Assembly (NCBI GenBank): GCA_015658765.1
Contig: DQOE01000022.1
Span: forward strand, 1-9,251
Length of the DNA: 9,251 nt
Direction: 5' to 3'
From: Verrucomicrobiota bacterium
Lineage (GTDB): Bacteria > Verrucomicrobiota > Verrucomicrobiia > Limisphaerales > UBA1096
The notes under the pieces were generated by a model. That model did not search any database and was not told the DNA's origin. It was given only the letters and a program-made list of their open reading frames with translations. The translations under genes were made by a program, and so were the position numbers. Of the stretch, positions 1 through 7,166 are shown piece after piece (the stretch's first letter is position 1; each line of letters begins with the position of its first letter).

Positions 1-480
1 GATGCAGATCGGGTAGATCAATGCGATGAGCACGCCGCACATCGCGCCTCCCGCGCTGAAGATAAACGTTTCGTTGTTTTTCATCATGGACATGGACACA
101 GCGGTGCTGGCAAGAGTGAAAAGTATTTGAAATGCTGCGTAGCCCAGCGACCCGGTGCGTCCCCAGTTTCGTTCCCGCAACAAACCCACTCCGCAGATAA
201 TCAGGATCAAACTCAAAATGCCGCCGAAGCAGGAGGAGAATTGTAAAAATGTGATGTACCCCTCGGCATTTTGAGCGCTCATTTCGCGATTTAATTCAAA
301 CGCGAACTCGGAGGATTGCGTTGCCAAAACAAAGAACAGAACCCCGGCTCCACCGCAAATCAGGCCCATCGCGCCAAACACGATATTCAGGATGCCGAAG
401 ACCTTGATCGACGCTGGCTTGGGCGCGTCATGCACCACCGTGTACGGGTTGGGCGCTTGAGGGGGAGGTTGCGTGTCCAT
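1..480 (-). CDS. Hypothetical four-helix membrane protein (3' end beyond the window)
   Basis: Reading leftward from an ATG at 480, an open frame of 160 codons continues off the left edge, so the C-terminus is missing. An in-frame TAA lies 30 bases upstream (codon at 508-510), with no other ATG between, so this start is well supported. The protein begins with a Pro-rich cytosol-like tail (MDTQPPPQAPNPY) followed by four hydrophobic segments at about residues 26-52, 77-101, 111-133 and 139-160. Between the first two is a polar loop (about 55-76), and the basic stretch RERNWGR lies between helices 2 and 3. I do not recognise the family. Short Pro/Asn/Tyr-led proteins with four helices and no known function are common in Verrucomicrobiota and Planctomycetota. 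It is transcribed divergently from addB across a 118-bp intergenic region, and nothing links it to DNA repair. Confidence 0.72.
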   Translation of the reverse strand, partial: MDTQPPPQAPNPYTVVHDAPKPASIKVFGILNIVFGAMGLICGGAGVLFFVLATQSSEFAFELNREMSAQNAEGYITFLQFSSCFGGILSLILIICGVGLLRERNWGRTGSLGYAAFQILFTLASTAVSMSMMKNNETFIFSAGGAMCGVLIALIYPICI

Positions 481-550
481 GTCAACGATTTCGGTTTGGC
501 CGCGAACTTAGCGCGGCAGCCCCAGCCGGTAAACGCCCGGCAAAATTTTT

Positions 551-580
551 CTCGAATGGGACAGTGTTTGTCCCATCGAG
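551..580. promoter_or_regulatory. Inverted repeat (operator or 5'-UTR hairpin) upstream of addB
   Basis: The left arm CTCGAATGGGACA (551-563) and right arm TGTCCCATCGAG (569-580) pair over 12 bp with one bulged A, around the 5-base loop GTGTT. The inner core TGGGACA-N5-TGTCCCA is a perfect dyad. It ends 18 bases before the addB ATG, and its right arm runs into the purine-rich GAGGGTGG (578-585), the only Shine-Dalgarno-like sequence there. No T-run follows on either strand and no gene points into it, so it does not look like a terminator. It could be a repressor site or an RNA hairpin that limits addB translation. I cannot match the core to a known regulator. Confidence 0.55.
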
Positions 581-598
581 GGTGGTATCGTTTGCGCC

Positions 599-3463
599 AT
601 GACGAAGGGGTCAATAGACTGTGGGCACTGCGTGGCTGCCACTCCGGAAACATCTTATGTCACTTGGGACAAACCGCTGCTGACCTCGGCGACCGAGTGG
701 TTGCTCGCCGGCGAGTCTGGCGCCACTGCTAACTTGAGCGATACGCTGCTGCTGCTGCCGACACGGCAGGCCGGCCGCCGGTTGCGCGAGGCGCTTGCGA
801 CCGAGATGGCCAAGCGCGGCGGCGGCCTGTTCCCGCCGCAAACGGCGACTCCGGCGGTTCTGCTTGTTGACGAGGAGTCCGCCAAGCCGGTTGCCGACAC
901 GGTGGCCTGTCTCTGGCATTGGGTGAACGTGTTACAGGGCGAGTCGCTTGGGCGTTACCCCGCGCTTTTTCCGCAGTTGCCGTCGGTCGTGGATTTCAAC
1001 TGGTGCCGCCTAATGGCGCAGTCGCTGCACGAGTTGCACGGCACGCTGGTCGATGCCGGCTGGGACTGTGTTGCCGTGGTCAGGTCGGAGCATTGCGAGA
1101 AGGAATCACAGCGCTGGAAGGACTTGGCCAAGCTCGAGTCCGTTTACCGCAAATCGCTGGCCAAGGCGGGTTTGTGCGATGTACACGATGCCAAGCGCGC
1201 CGCCGCGGCCAAGCCGGTTTTGCCCAACGGCATCCGCCGTGTTGTGCTGATGGGCGTCACCGACCTGTCGCCGCTCGTGCAGTCCGCGCTTGGCCAGGCG
1301 GCGGGGCAGGGGGCGGCGATCGAGTCGGTGGTGTTCGGGCCGGAAGACGGTGGGTCGCTGTTCGACGACTGGGGCCGGCCGGTGCCGGAGCACTGGGCCA
1401 AGCGCGATCTGCCCCTGGTCAACGAGCAGCTTCACCCGTCACTTGATGAGCGCACGCAGGCGCGTGATGTGGCCAACTGGCTGAAGCGGTACGGAAAAAA
1501 TGTTTACCAAACCGTCGGCGTCGGCACGGCTGATCCCAAGGTGATCCCGTATCTCGAGCGCGAGTTGGGGGGGGGCGGCATCCGGCATTTTGACCCAAGC
1601 GGAAAGGCGATCCGGCACACGGCGCTGCACGCGTTTCTCGAGTCGCTGCTGGCAGTGCTGCAGTATCCAAGCTTCGGCAACGCGGATACTCTACTCCGTC
1701 TGCCGGATAGCTGGGCTTGGCTGGCGGCGCTGGATGAGACGATCGAGCCAACTCAACTGTTGGCCGGCTTGGACGATTTGCGGAAGGAGCATCTGCCGGG
1801 AGACTTGGCGGCGGCGACCGATTTGGATTTTGTCCAGCGCAGTGAAATGGAAAACATCAGTTGCCGCATCACCGCCCGTGCCGCGCTTCGGTTGCTGAAA
1901 CGCGCATTGGCAACACTTAACAAAAAGCCGTTGTCCGCCGGTTTGGCCGAGTTCCTGAAATCAACACTGAGCGATCGCGAGTTCGACAGCGCAGAACCGG
2001 CGGACGAAATCTGCATCGAGGCCATCGCCCAACTGAACGAGCGCCTGGCCAGGCTGGACGCCGCCGTGCCGCCCAAGGCCAGGCGCAACGCGGCGGCGGA
2101 GTTGGCGTTGGTGCTCGATGACCTCGGCCGTGAGTCACTCTTTCCGGAGCGCCCGGCGGACACGATCGACCTGCAGGGCTGGCTCGAGTTGGCGTGGGAG
2201 GATGCGCCGCACCTGCTCGTCACCGGCGCGAACGAGGGGCATTTGCCGGAGTCGATTCACGGCGATCGCTTTCTGCCGGAGAGCATTCGCGCGCCGCTTG
2301 GCCTGCGCACGAACGGGGATCGTTTGGCTCGTGACGCCTGGTTGGTTGAGTTGCTGGTGAACAGCCGGGGAGAGGGCGGGCGGGTGGATTTTTACGTTGG
2401 CCGCCAGCGCAGCAACGGCGACCCGCTCAAGCCGTCGCGCCTGCTGTTCCGCTGCCCGGACGAGCAGTTGCCCGATCGTGTGGTGCACTTGTTCGCCAAG
2501 CTGCCGGTCGAAGAGCAGCCGCCGTCGTGGAGTGCCCCGTGGAAGTTGACGACAGGGGAGGTGGAGCCGGTTGAAAAACTCGGCGTCACGTCAGTCGCCG
2601 CGTATCTCGGTTGCCCGTACCGGTTTTATCTGCGCCATGTTTTGAGGATGGAGGCGCTCGACCTCGAGCAGCGCGAGCTTGACGCCCGCGGCTTTGGTTC
2701 GATGGTGCATCACGTGCTCGACGCTTACGGCATGGATGTTGAGGCGAGACAAACTGAGGACGCGGAACTCATCCAGAAATATTTTGTCGCGGAGCTTGGC
2801 CGGCAGGTGGAGCAACAGTTTGGCAAACGATTGTCCCTGCCGTTGACCGTGCAGCGCGAGATCGCCGGGAAACGCCTGATGCTCGTTGCCTTGGAGCAAG
2901 CGAAGGCCCGGCAGGAAGGCTGGGAAATTATCGACACAGAGCGAGCGTTCAGGGAGACGCTGGATGGGATGTTGATCAGCGGCCGGATTGACCGAATCGA
3001 GAAAAACGCAAACACCGGCGAAGTGCGCGTGCTGGATTACAAGACATCCAACAAGGCCAAGCTACCGGCCGATGCTCATTGGGGGCGATACTACGAGGAG
3101 CGCGACGGGGAGGTCGTTCCTGAGTACGCACGGTTTTTGCTCAAGGACAAGCCCCGTCACTGGAAGAATCTACAGTTGCCGCTCTATGCGTGGGCGCTGG
3201 AAAAGGAGTTCGGTGCGGCGATTTCGCTGGGCTATTTCAATATCCCGGAGGTTGGGGCCGATGTTGGCATCTCGCTGTTGGAGCCTTACGACCGTGAGTT
3301 GTCCAACTCGGCGATGGCGTGCGCAAAAGGGGTTGTTGCGGACGTGAAAGCCGGGCGGTTTTGGCCGCCGTCTCCCAAGCCCGATTATGACGACTTTAAA
3401 GGAATCCTTTTTGGGCAAGCGACGAAGACGGCTATCGAGCCGGGGAAGGAGGGCGCAGCATGA
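599..3463 (+). CDS. addB: AddB-like subunit of helicase-nuclease; PD-(D/E)XK nuclease family protein
   Basis: This is the second subunit of an AddAB-type enzyme that processes double-strand breaks in the cytoplasm and loads RecA. The 954-aa protein is slightly short for AddB. The N-terminal half keeps the helicase-like fold but has LLLLPTRQAGRRL (50-62) instead of a Walker A motif, so it probably does not hydrolyse ATP. GANEGHLP (543-550), followed by FLPESIRAPLGL, is the AddB signature preceding the nuclease. The C-terminal nuclease is complete: GCPYRFYL around Cys672, GSMVH with His704, GRIDR with Asp798, LDYKT with Asp813 and Lys815, and QLPLY (859-863). The C-terminal CxxC-type cysteine triplet of classical iron-staple AddB proteins is absent, and Cys908 is the only cysteine after Cys672. 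The ATG at 599 has a weak ribosome site; GTG at 632 (codon 12) is an alternative, because residues 1-15 look unconserved. It overlaps addA by 4 bp. An unusual G9 tract lies at 1567-1575. RecC is less likely because the nuclease motifs are intact. Confidence 0.87.
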   Translation: MTKGSIDCGHCVAATPETSYVTWDKPLLTSATEWLLAGESGATANLSDTLLLLPTRQAGRRLREALATEMAKRGGGLFPPQTATPAVLLVDEESAKPVADTVACLWHWVNVLQGESLGRYPALFPQLPSVVDFNWCRLMAQSLHELHGTLVDAGWDCVAVVRSEHCEKESQRWKDLAKLESVYRKSLAKAGLCDVHDAKRAAAAKPVLPNGIRRVVLMGVTDLSPLVQSALGQAAGQGAAIESVVFGPEDGGSLFDDWGRPVPEHWAKRDLPLVNEQLHPSLDERTQARDVANWLKRYGKNVYQTVGVGTADPKVIPYLERELGGGGIRHFDPSGKAIRHTALHAFLESLLAVLQYPSFGNADTLLRLPDSWAWLAALDETIEPTQLLAGLDDLRKEHLPGDLAAATDLDFVQRSEMENISCRITARAALRLLKRALATLNKKPLSAGLAEFLKSTLSDREFDSAEPADEICIEAIAQLNERLARLDAAVPPKARRNAAAELALVLDDLGRESLFPERPADTIDLQGWLELAWEDAPHLLVTGANEGHLPESIHGDRFLPESIRAPLGLRTNGDRLARDAWLVELLVNSRGEGGRVDFYVGRQRSNGDPLKPSRLLFRCPDEQLPDRVVHLFAKLPVEEQPPSWSAPWKLTTGEVEPVEKLGVTSVAAYLGCPYRFYLRHVLRMEALDLEQRELDARGFGSMVHHVLDAYGMDVEARQTEDAELIQKYFVAELGRQVEQQFGKRLSLPLTVQREIAGKRLMLVALEQAKARQEGWEIIDTERAFRETLDGMLISGRIDRIEKNANTGEVRVLDYKTSNKAKLPADAHWGRYYEERDGEVVPEYARFLLKDKPRHWKNLQLPLYAWALEKEFGAAISLGYFNIPEVGADVGISLLEPYDRELSNSAMACAKGVVADVKAGRFWPPSPKPDYDDFKGILFGQATKTAIEPGKEGAA
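3446..3453 (+). promoter_or_regulatory. Strong Shine-Dalgarno for addA, inside the end of addB
   Basis: AAGGAGGG lies six bases before the ATG at 3460 and is within the last codons of addB. The addB stop and addA start share ATGA (3460-3463). Together these fix the addA start and indicate translational coupling, which suits equal production of two subunits of one heterodimer. It is the best ribosome-binding site in the window. Confidence 0.85.
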
Positions 3464-6400
3464 CACGGATACCCAACACCATGATTCGCGCCTCGGCCGG
3501 CTCGGGGAAAACGTACCAACTCACCAACCGATTCATCCGGCTGCTGCTCAACGGCCAGGCGCCGGAGCGGATCATCGCGCTGACGTTTACGCGCAAGGCG
3601 GCCGGTGAGTTTTTCGAGGGTATCCTGACGAAATTGGCCGGGGCCGCGAGCGATCCGGAGGAGGCCAAGCGCTTGGCCAAGGACATTGGCCAGGCGGAGA
3701 GCGACTTTGGGGCGGATGATTTTCGCTCGGCGTTGCGCCGGTTGGTGGAGGAAATGAACCGACTGTCGTTGGGGACAATCGATGGTTTTTTCCACAGGCT
3801 GCTGGGGATGTTTTCGCTTGAGTTCGGCTTGGGCGGTGAGTTCGAAATGATGAGCGAGTTCGAGCGGAAACGCACTCGGTTGACCGTTCTCGAAAGTTTG
3901 TTCGCGCGGAGCCTGGGGGATCGCGCCGGGCGGGAGAGCTTGATCGAGTCGCATCGACTGGCAACCGCCGGTCAGGAGCGGCGCGACTTTGTGAATTCCT
4001 TCGATGATCATTTAAAGGATTGTCACGGATTGTTCATGCGTGTGCCCGAGGCGAATCGCTGGGGCGAGTCGGCGAGGATTTGGCCAAGCGGCAACGCCTG
4101 GGTGAAACAGAAACAGGACTTGGCCGAAATGGTGGAGGATTGGCGGGGGTTGATCGAGCAGGACGAGTTCCCGGACAAGCTTTGTATCGCCTGGGAGAAG
4201 GTGGCGGATCACTTGGCCGGGTGGGTGCCAGGGAAAAGTCTCAAGCCCGAGTCCTCAGTGGTTTTTGATCGGGCGCTCGCCGGGTTGAGCGAAATGGAAA
4301 AGGGGGATTGGGAGCTGCCATTTGACAGGGGTGTCTATGATCCCTCCAAGAAGTTTTGCCAGAAGCTTGCGCGGATTCTCCGGCATTGCGTGGCGTGTGA
4401 ACTGGAGACGAAACTGACCCGCACGAAAGGCATTCACAGTTTGCTCTCGGCGTTCGAGGAAGTGTACGACGCCCAGGTGCGCCGGGCGGGGCGATTGACG
4501 TTTGCCGATCTGCCGATGCTGCTTGCACCGCAAAACGGGCCGGACAAGATGGACATCGACTACCGCCTCGACGGTGCGTTCGACCACTGGTTGCTCGATG
4601 AATTTCAGGACACCAGCACGGTGCAATGGCGCGTGATGGAGAATCTCATCGACGAGGTGGTGCAGGACCCGGAGGGTCAGAGGACGTTCTTTTGCGTCGG
4701 CGATCCCAAGCAGTCGATTTACCAGTGGCGTGGCGGTGATCCAACGCTTTTCGACTGCATCGAAGCCCGGTATCAAGGTAGCACTGACGGGGAGTTCAGC
4801 GCGGTTTCGCTGAGTAAATCGTGGCGATCCTGTGAGCCGGTGCTGGACCTGGTAAACGCTGTTTTCGGCGACGCGGATGTGCTGCGACAGTTCGATCAAA
4901 ACCAAACGGCAGCCCATCGCTGGGCGGCGATTTGGGAGACGCATCAACCCGCCAAGCCAAGGGTCGGCGAGGACGGGCACGCCATGTATCTCACCGTCGA
5001 GGCCAAGGGGGATCGCTGGGCGATGGTGGCCCATTTGCTCGGTCGAATTGATCCCATCGCGAACGGGTTGAGCTGCGCGATCATCGTCCAGAAAAACAAA
5101 ACGGTTCAGGAGGTGGTGGACTTCCTGCGCGGCGCGCTTCCGCACGTGCCGGTCGTGGGCGAATCGGCGACCAATCCCGGCGCGGACAACCCGCTTGGCA
5201 TGGCGTTGCTTTCGCTTCTCCGCGCGGCGGCGCATCCGCGGGAGCGGTTCAACGAGGGGCATGTTTTGCTGACCCCCTTGGCTGGGCTTCTGTCACCCGA
5301 CCGGGACAGGCGCCAGGCCGCTCTGCGCGATGTGCAACGCGATGTTTATCAGCGGGGTTTCGAGCCGGTGATTTGCGATTGTATCAGTCGAATTGACGTG
5401 TCGAACATGGATCCCTTTGCGAAGTGGCGGGCGAAACAATTCCTGGATTTGGCCCGACAGTTTGACGAGACCGGCAGCCGGGACATCGATGAGTTTGTTC
5501 GTTTTGTGACGGCACAGGAGGCGGCCGACGCCTCGGGAGCCAGAGTCGTCCAAGTGATGACGGTTCACAAGGCGAAGGGGTTGACGTTCGATGCCACCAT
5601 TTTGCCCGACATCGAGGGTTCCCGGCTCGATAAAGTGCGGAAGGACGCCTTGCACACGCACAAAACCGGGGACGGCGATGCCGACTGGATTCTATCCCTG
5701 CCCGGCAATGACATTTGCGAAGTGGACAATCAGCTCGGCCCGGCGCTTGCTGAGGCACGCTCCGAAGTGTGTTATGAAAATTTTTGCAAACTTTACGTCG
5801 GGCTCACCCGGGCAAGCCACGGCTTGTACGTGGTATCCACGGCGCACAAACCCAGCAGCAAATCGCTGAATTACATCCGTCTGCTGCACGAGACGTTGGC
5901 GGAAGAAGACAGCAGACCGTTCGAGGGCGCGCCGGTTTCGGGTGAAATTGTTTTCGAGAGTGGCGGCTTCGACTGGGTGCAGGCCAAGCCGGTGGCGGAA
6001 GCCAAGCCGCTGGGCGAGCCGGGGCTTGTCCAAGCCAAGCGCGGGCATGTCCGCTTGGCTGGACGCCGAGCGTCGGTTCATGGCTCTGTTGTTTTGTCCG
6101 TCACCCAGTTGTTTGCGGCGGGCGGTGCGGATGCCATCTCGTTCGGCTTGGCTGTCCACAAGGTTTTCGAGCAGATCGAGTGGGTGGATGACACGACACC
6201 GGCCAAGCTGGAAGCGTTGCGCGAGCCGATGCCGGAGGCGGTCGACGAGGTGGCACGTTGCCTTGCCGACGAGACCGTGGCCAAGCGCCTGGCCAAGCCC
6301 GAGGGCGACGTGCAACTCTGGCGCGAGCGTGCCTTCGATGTGGTGGTTGATAACGAGATGATCTCCGGCGTGTTTGACCGGGTGCATGTGTACGCCGATC

Positions 6401-6588
6401 GGGCAGAGATCATCGACTTCAAAAGCGATAGGGTGGGGGATGATCTTTCGCTGGAACAGGCTGCCGAAAAGTACGCGCCACAAATGGCCACCTATCGCCA
6501 AGCCTTGGCCAAGCTCACCGGGTTGGCCGAGTCAGCCATCCGTTGCAGCCTCGTGTTCACCCACCCCTGCACAGTGGTGGAGGTGTGA
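3460..6588 (+). CDS. addA: AddA/RecB-like UvrD-family helicase-nuclease
   Basis: This is an ATP-driven 3'-5' superfamily 1 helicase with a fused nuclease, and the motor subunit of the AddAB end-resection complex. The 1042-aa protein has all helicase motifs in order: Walker A ASAGSGKT (11-18, Lys17), Ia LTFTRKAA (41-48), TIDGF (106-110), II LLDEFQDT (378-385), III VGDPKQSIYQWRG (413-425), IV KSWRS (453-457), V MTVHKAKGLTFD (700-711) and VI YVGLTRAS (779-786). The C-terminal PD-(D/E)XK domain has His900 in FGLAVH, Asp973 in VFDRV, Asp986 and Lys988 in IIDFKSD, and QMATY (1008-1012), so it should cut DNA. It is shorter than many AddA proteins (about 1150-1250 aa), probably through smaller inserted subdomains. 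It starts in the ATGA overlap with addB behind a strong Shine-Dalgarno. No RecC or RecD partner is present. The gene converges on hicB across a 59-bp gap. Confidence 0.92.
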   Translation: MTRIPNTMIRASAGSGKTYQLTNRFIRLLLNGQAPERIIALTFTRKAAGEFFEGILTKLAGAASDPEEAKRLAKDIGQAESDFGADDFRSALRRLVEEMNRLSLGTIDGFFHRLLGMFSLEFGLGGEFEMMSEFERKRTRLTVLESLFARSLGDRAGRESLIESHRLATAGQERRDFVNSFDDHLKDCHGLFMRVPEANRWGESARIWPSGNAWVKQKQDLAEMVEDWRGLIEQDEFPDKLCIAWEKVADHLAGWVPGKSLKPESSVVFDRALAGLSEMEKGDWELPFDRGVYDPSKKFCQKLARILRHCVACELETKLTRTKGIHSLLSAFEEVYDAQVRRAGRLTFADLPMLLAPQNGPDKMDIDYRLDGAFDHWLLDEFQDTSTVQWRVMENLIDEVVQDPEGQRTFFCVGDPKQSIYQWRGGDPTLFDCIEARYQGSTDGEFSAVSLSKSWRSCEPVLDLVNAVFGDADVLRQFDQNQTAAHRWAAIWETHQPAKPRVGEDGHAMYLTVEAKGDRWAMVAHLLGRIDPIANGLSCAIIVQKNKTVQEVVDFLRGALPHVPVVGESATNPGADNPLGMALLSLLRAAAHPRERFNEGHVLLTPLAGLLSPDRDRRQAALRDVQRDVYQRGFEPVICDCISRIDVSNMDPFAKWRAKQFLDLARQFDETGSRDIDEFVRFVTAQEAADASGARVVQVMTVHKAKGLTFDATILPDIEGSRLDKVRKDALHTHKTGDGDADWILSLPGNDICEVDNQLGPALAEARSEVCYENFCKLYVGLTRASHGLYVVSTAHKPSSKSLNYIRLLHETLAEEDSRPFEGAPVSGEIVFESGGFDWVQAKPVAEAKPLGEPGLVQAKRGHVRLAGRRASVHGSVVLSVTQLFAAGGADAISFGLAVHKVFEQIEWVDDTTPAKLEALREPMPEAVDEVARCLADETVAKRLAKPEGDVQLWRERAFDVVVDNEMISGVFDRVHVYADRAEIIDFKSDRVGDDLSLEQAAEKYAPQMATYRQALAKLTGLAESAIRCSLVFTHPCTVVEV

Positions 6589-6647
6589 ACGGGGATAGTT
6601 GAATATCACCCAAACACTCTGATTGAATGTGGGGTATGGGGGAAATT
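6589..6647. other. Convergent gap between addA and hicB without a clear terminator
   Basis: These 59 bases separate two genes that point at each other. I see only a weak, imperfect pairing between CCCAAACA (6609-6616) and TGTGGGG (6628-6634). The right arm is followed on the plus strand by ATGGGGGAAATTTT, and neither strand has the GC stem plus U-run of a standard intrinsic terminator. Transcripts may therefore overlap here, or termination may depend on Rho. Confidence 0.35.
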
Positions 6648-6869
6648 TTAAGCGACCTCTTGCATTGGCCCCGTTCGAGGAGAAGGCAACGGCCGGCTTT
6701 CTGCTTTGAAATGAGCGATAACATCCTCCAGGGTTTGTTCCAATTCGGCGAATAATTTTACAGGGTCATCACCGTGAATGCCTGTTATGAGATCCGGACA
6801 TTGGCCAACATAAGCGGAATCTTCTTCGTTCCATTCCACCCATTTGTGATACCGATCACTTGCTTTCAT
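6648..6869 (-). CDS. hicB: HicB-family antitoxin (short form)
   Basis: This 73-aa protein matches the short HicB-like antitoxin type, a partially degraded RNase H fold. The core is YHKWVEWNEEDSAYVGQCPDL (residues 7-27, with D14 and Y19 conserved), then GIHGDDPVKLFAELEQTLEDVI and a Pro-rich end closing with PMQEVA. HicB normally binds and neutralises the HicA mRNA interferase and can repress the operon. No separate C-terminal DNA-binding domain is visible; short members of this subfamily also end this way, so it need not be truncated. The ATG at 6869 overlaps the ancestral hicA stop as ATGA (6869 down to 6866), the usual hicA-hicB coupling, and its only upstream purine run, CTGAAG, is a poor ribosome site. 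The toxin gene upstream is interrupted by a TAG. The module has about 48-49% G+C by hand count, clearly below addAB, which suggests acquisition. Confidence 0.83.
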   Translation of the reverse strand: MKASDRYHKWVEWNEEDSAYVGQCPDLITGIHGDDPVKLFAELEQTLEDVIAHFKAESRPLPSPRTGPMQEVA

Positions 6870-7114
6870 GGCTTCAGTTTTTTTATGGCGCGTTTGGCCT
6901 GTTTTTCCTAATAGCGCTTGGCGTCCTGGCCTTCACGATCACTGATTGTAACGGCTCCGGGATAATACCGATGTGTGAACTTTCGGTGTGATCCTTTACC
7001 ACCTTTCCCGATTTCGTAAAACCCAGCATCAAGCAAGTCGTGGATGACATCCCTAACTTTTCTAGGCGCGCCGGAATTATTAGCTATTTTAGCCCAATGG
7101 CAAGTGGACAACAA
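6866..7114 (-). pseudogene. hicA: hicA toxin gene interrupted by an in-frame TAG (CAG to TAG)
   Basis: HicA is a small dsRBD-fold mRNA interferase. The frame from a TTG at 7114 gives 68 residues including KVRDVIHDLLDAGF, then KGSHRKFTH with the catalytic-type His in GSHRKF, then GAVTIS and GQDAKRY, and stops at TAG (6910-6908). After that stop the same frame continues EKQAKRAIKKLKP to a TGA (6868-6866) that overlaps the hicB ATG. HicA relatives typically read DAKxYQEK followed by a basic helix, so the TAG replaces a Gln codon by one C-to-T change and removes the final helix. The start is also doubtful: there is no ATG, TTGs at 7114 and 7111 follow an in-frame TAA at 7126-7124, and many relatives begin near PRKVRDVI (codons from about 7066). 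The protein is probably inactive unless TAG is suppressed. The interrupted open part alone is 6908-7114. Confidence 0.78.
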
Positions 7115-7147
7115 ACTCCCGCCTTACTTGGCCGGATTCTTGAATAT

Positions 7148-7160
7148 GCCAGCGCCTGGC
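7148..7160. repeat. Small GC hairpin after the oxidoreductase gene
   Basis: GCCAG-CGC-CTGGC forms a 5-bp stem with a 3-base loop, starting 7 bases past the oxidoreductase stop codon in its direction of transcription. A second, longer-range pair (CTTGGCC at 7127-7133 with GGCCAAG at 7158-7164) overlaps it. No T-run follows on the minus strand, so this is at best a weak or Rho-assisted end signal in the 52-bp space before hicA. Confidence 0.25.
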
Positions 7161-7166
7161 CAAGCG

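Noticed and set aside
626..634. CGHC near the AddB N-terminus, considered as a thioredoxin-like or metal motif
   Set aside because: It lies in the first 11 residues, before the conserved part begins, and may not even be translated if the start is at 632.
316..732. A 138-codon plus-strand frame spanning the divergent intergenic region
   Set aside because: It covers the membrane-protein start, the inverted repeat and the addB start; its Arg/His-rich product has no family features, and the other two genes explain the sequence.
4255..5262. A 335-codon minus-strand frame inside addA
   Set aside because: It lies opposite the helicase motifs II-IV of addA, which are fully conserved, and its product is rich in Arg, His and Pro like other antisense shadows.
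5692..6501. A 269-codon minus-strand frame over the addA nuclease region
   Set aside because: It is the shadow of the sense strand that encodes motif VI and the PD-(D/E)XK residues; no independent start signal or domain.
3460..6588. Frequent GGCCAAG / CTTGGCC heptamers, considered as Chi-like sites for AddAB
   Set aside because: Most copies are in-frame Ala-Lys (GCC AAG) or Leu-Ala codons, so codon preference explains them. A genome-wide strand-bias count would be needed to revive the idea.
7127..7164. CTTGGCC and GGCCAAG inverted arms considered as a terminator for the oxidoreductase gene
   Set aside because: The loop of 24 bases is long, no T-run follows on the minus strand, and the words are common in this genome.
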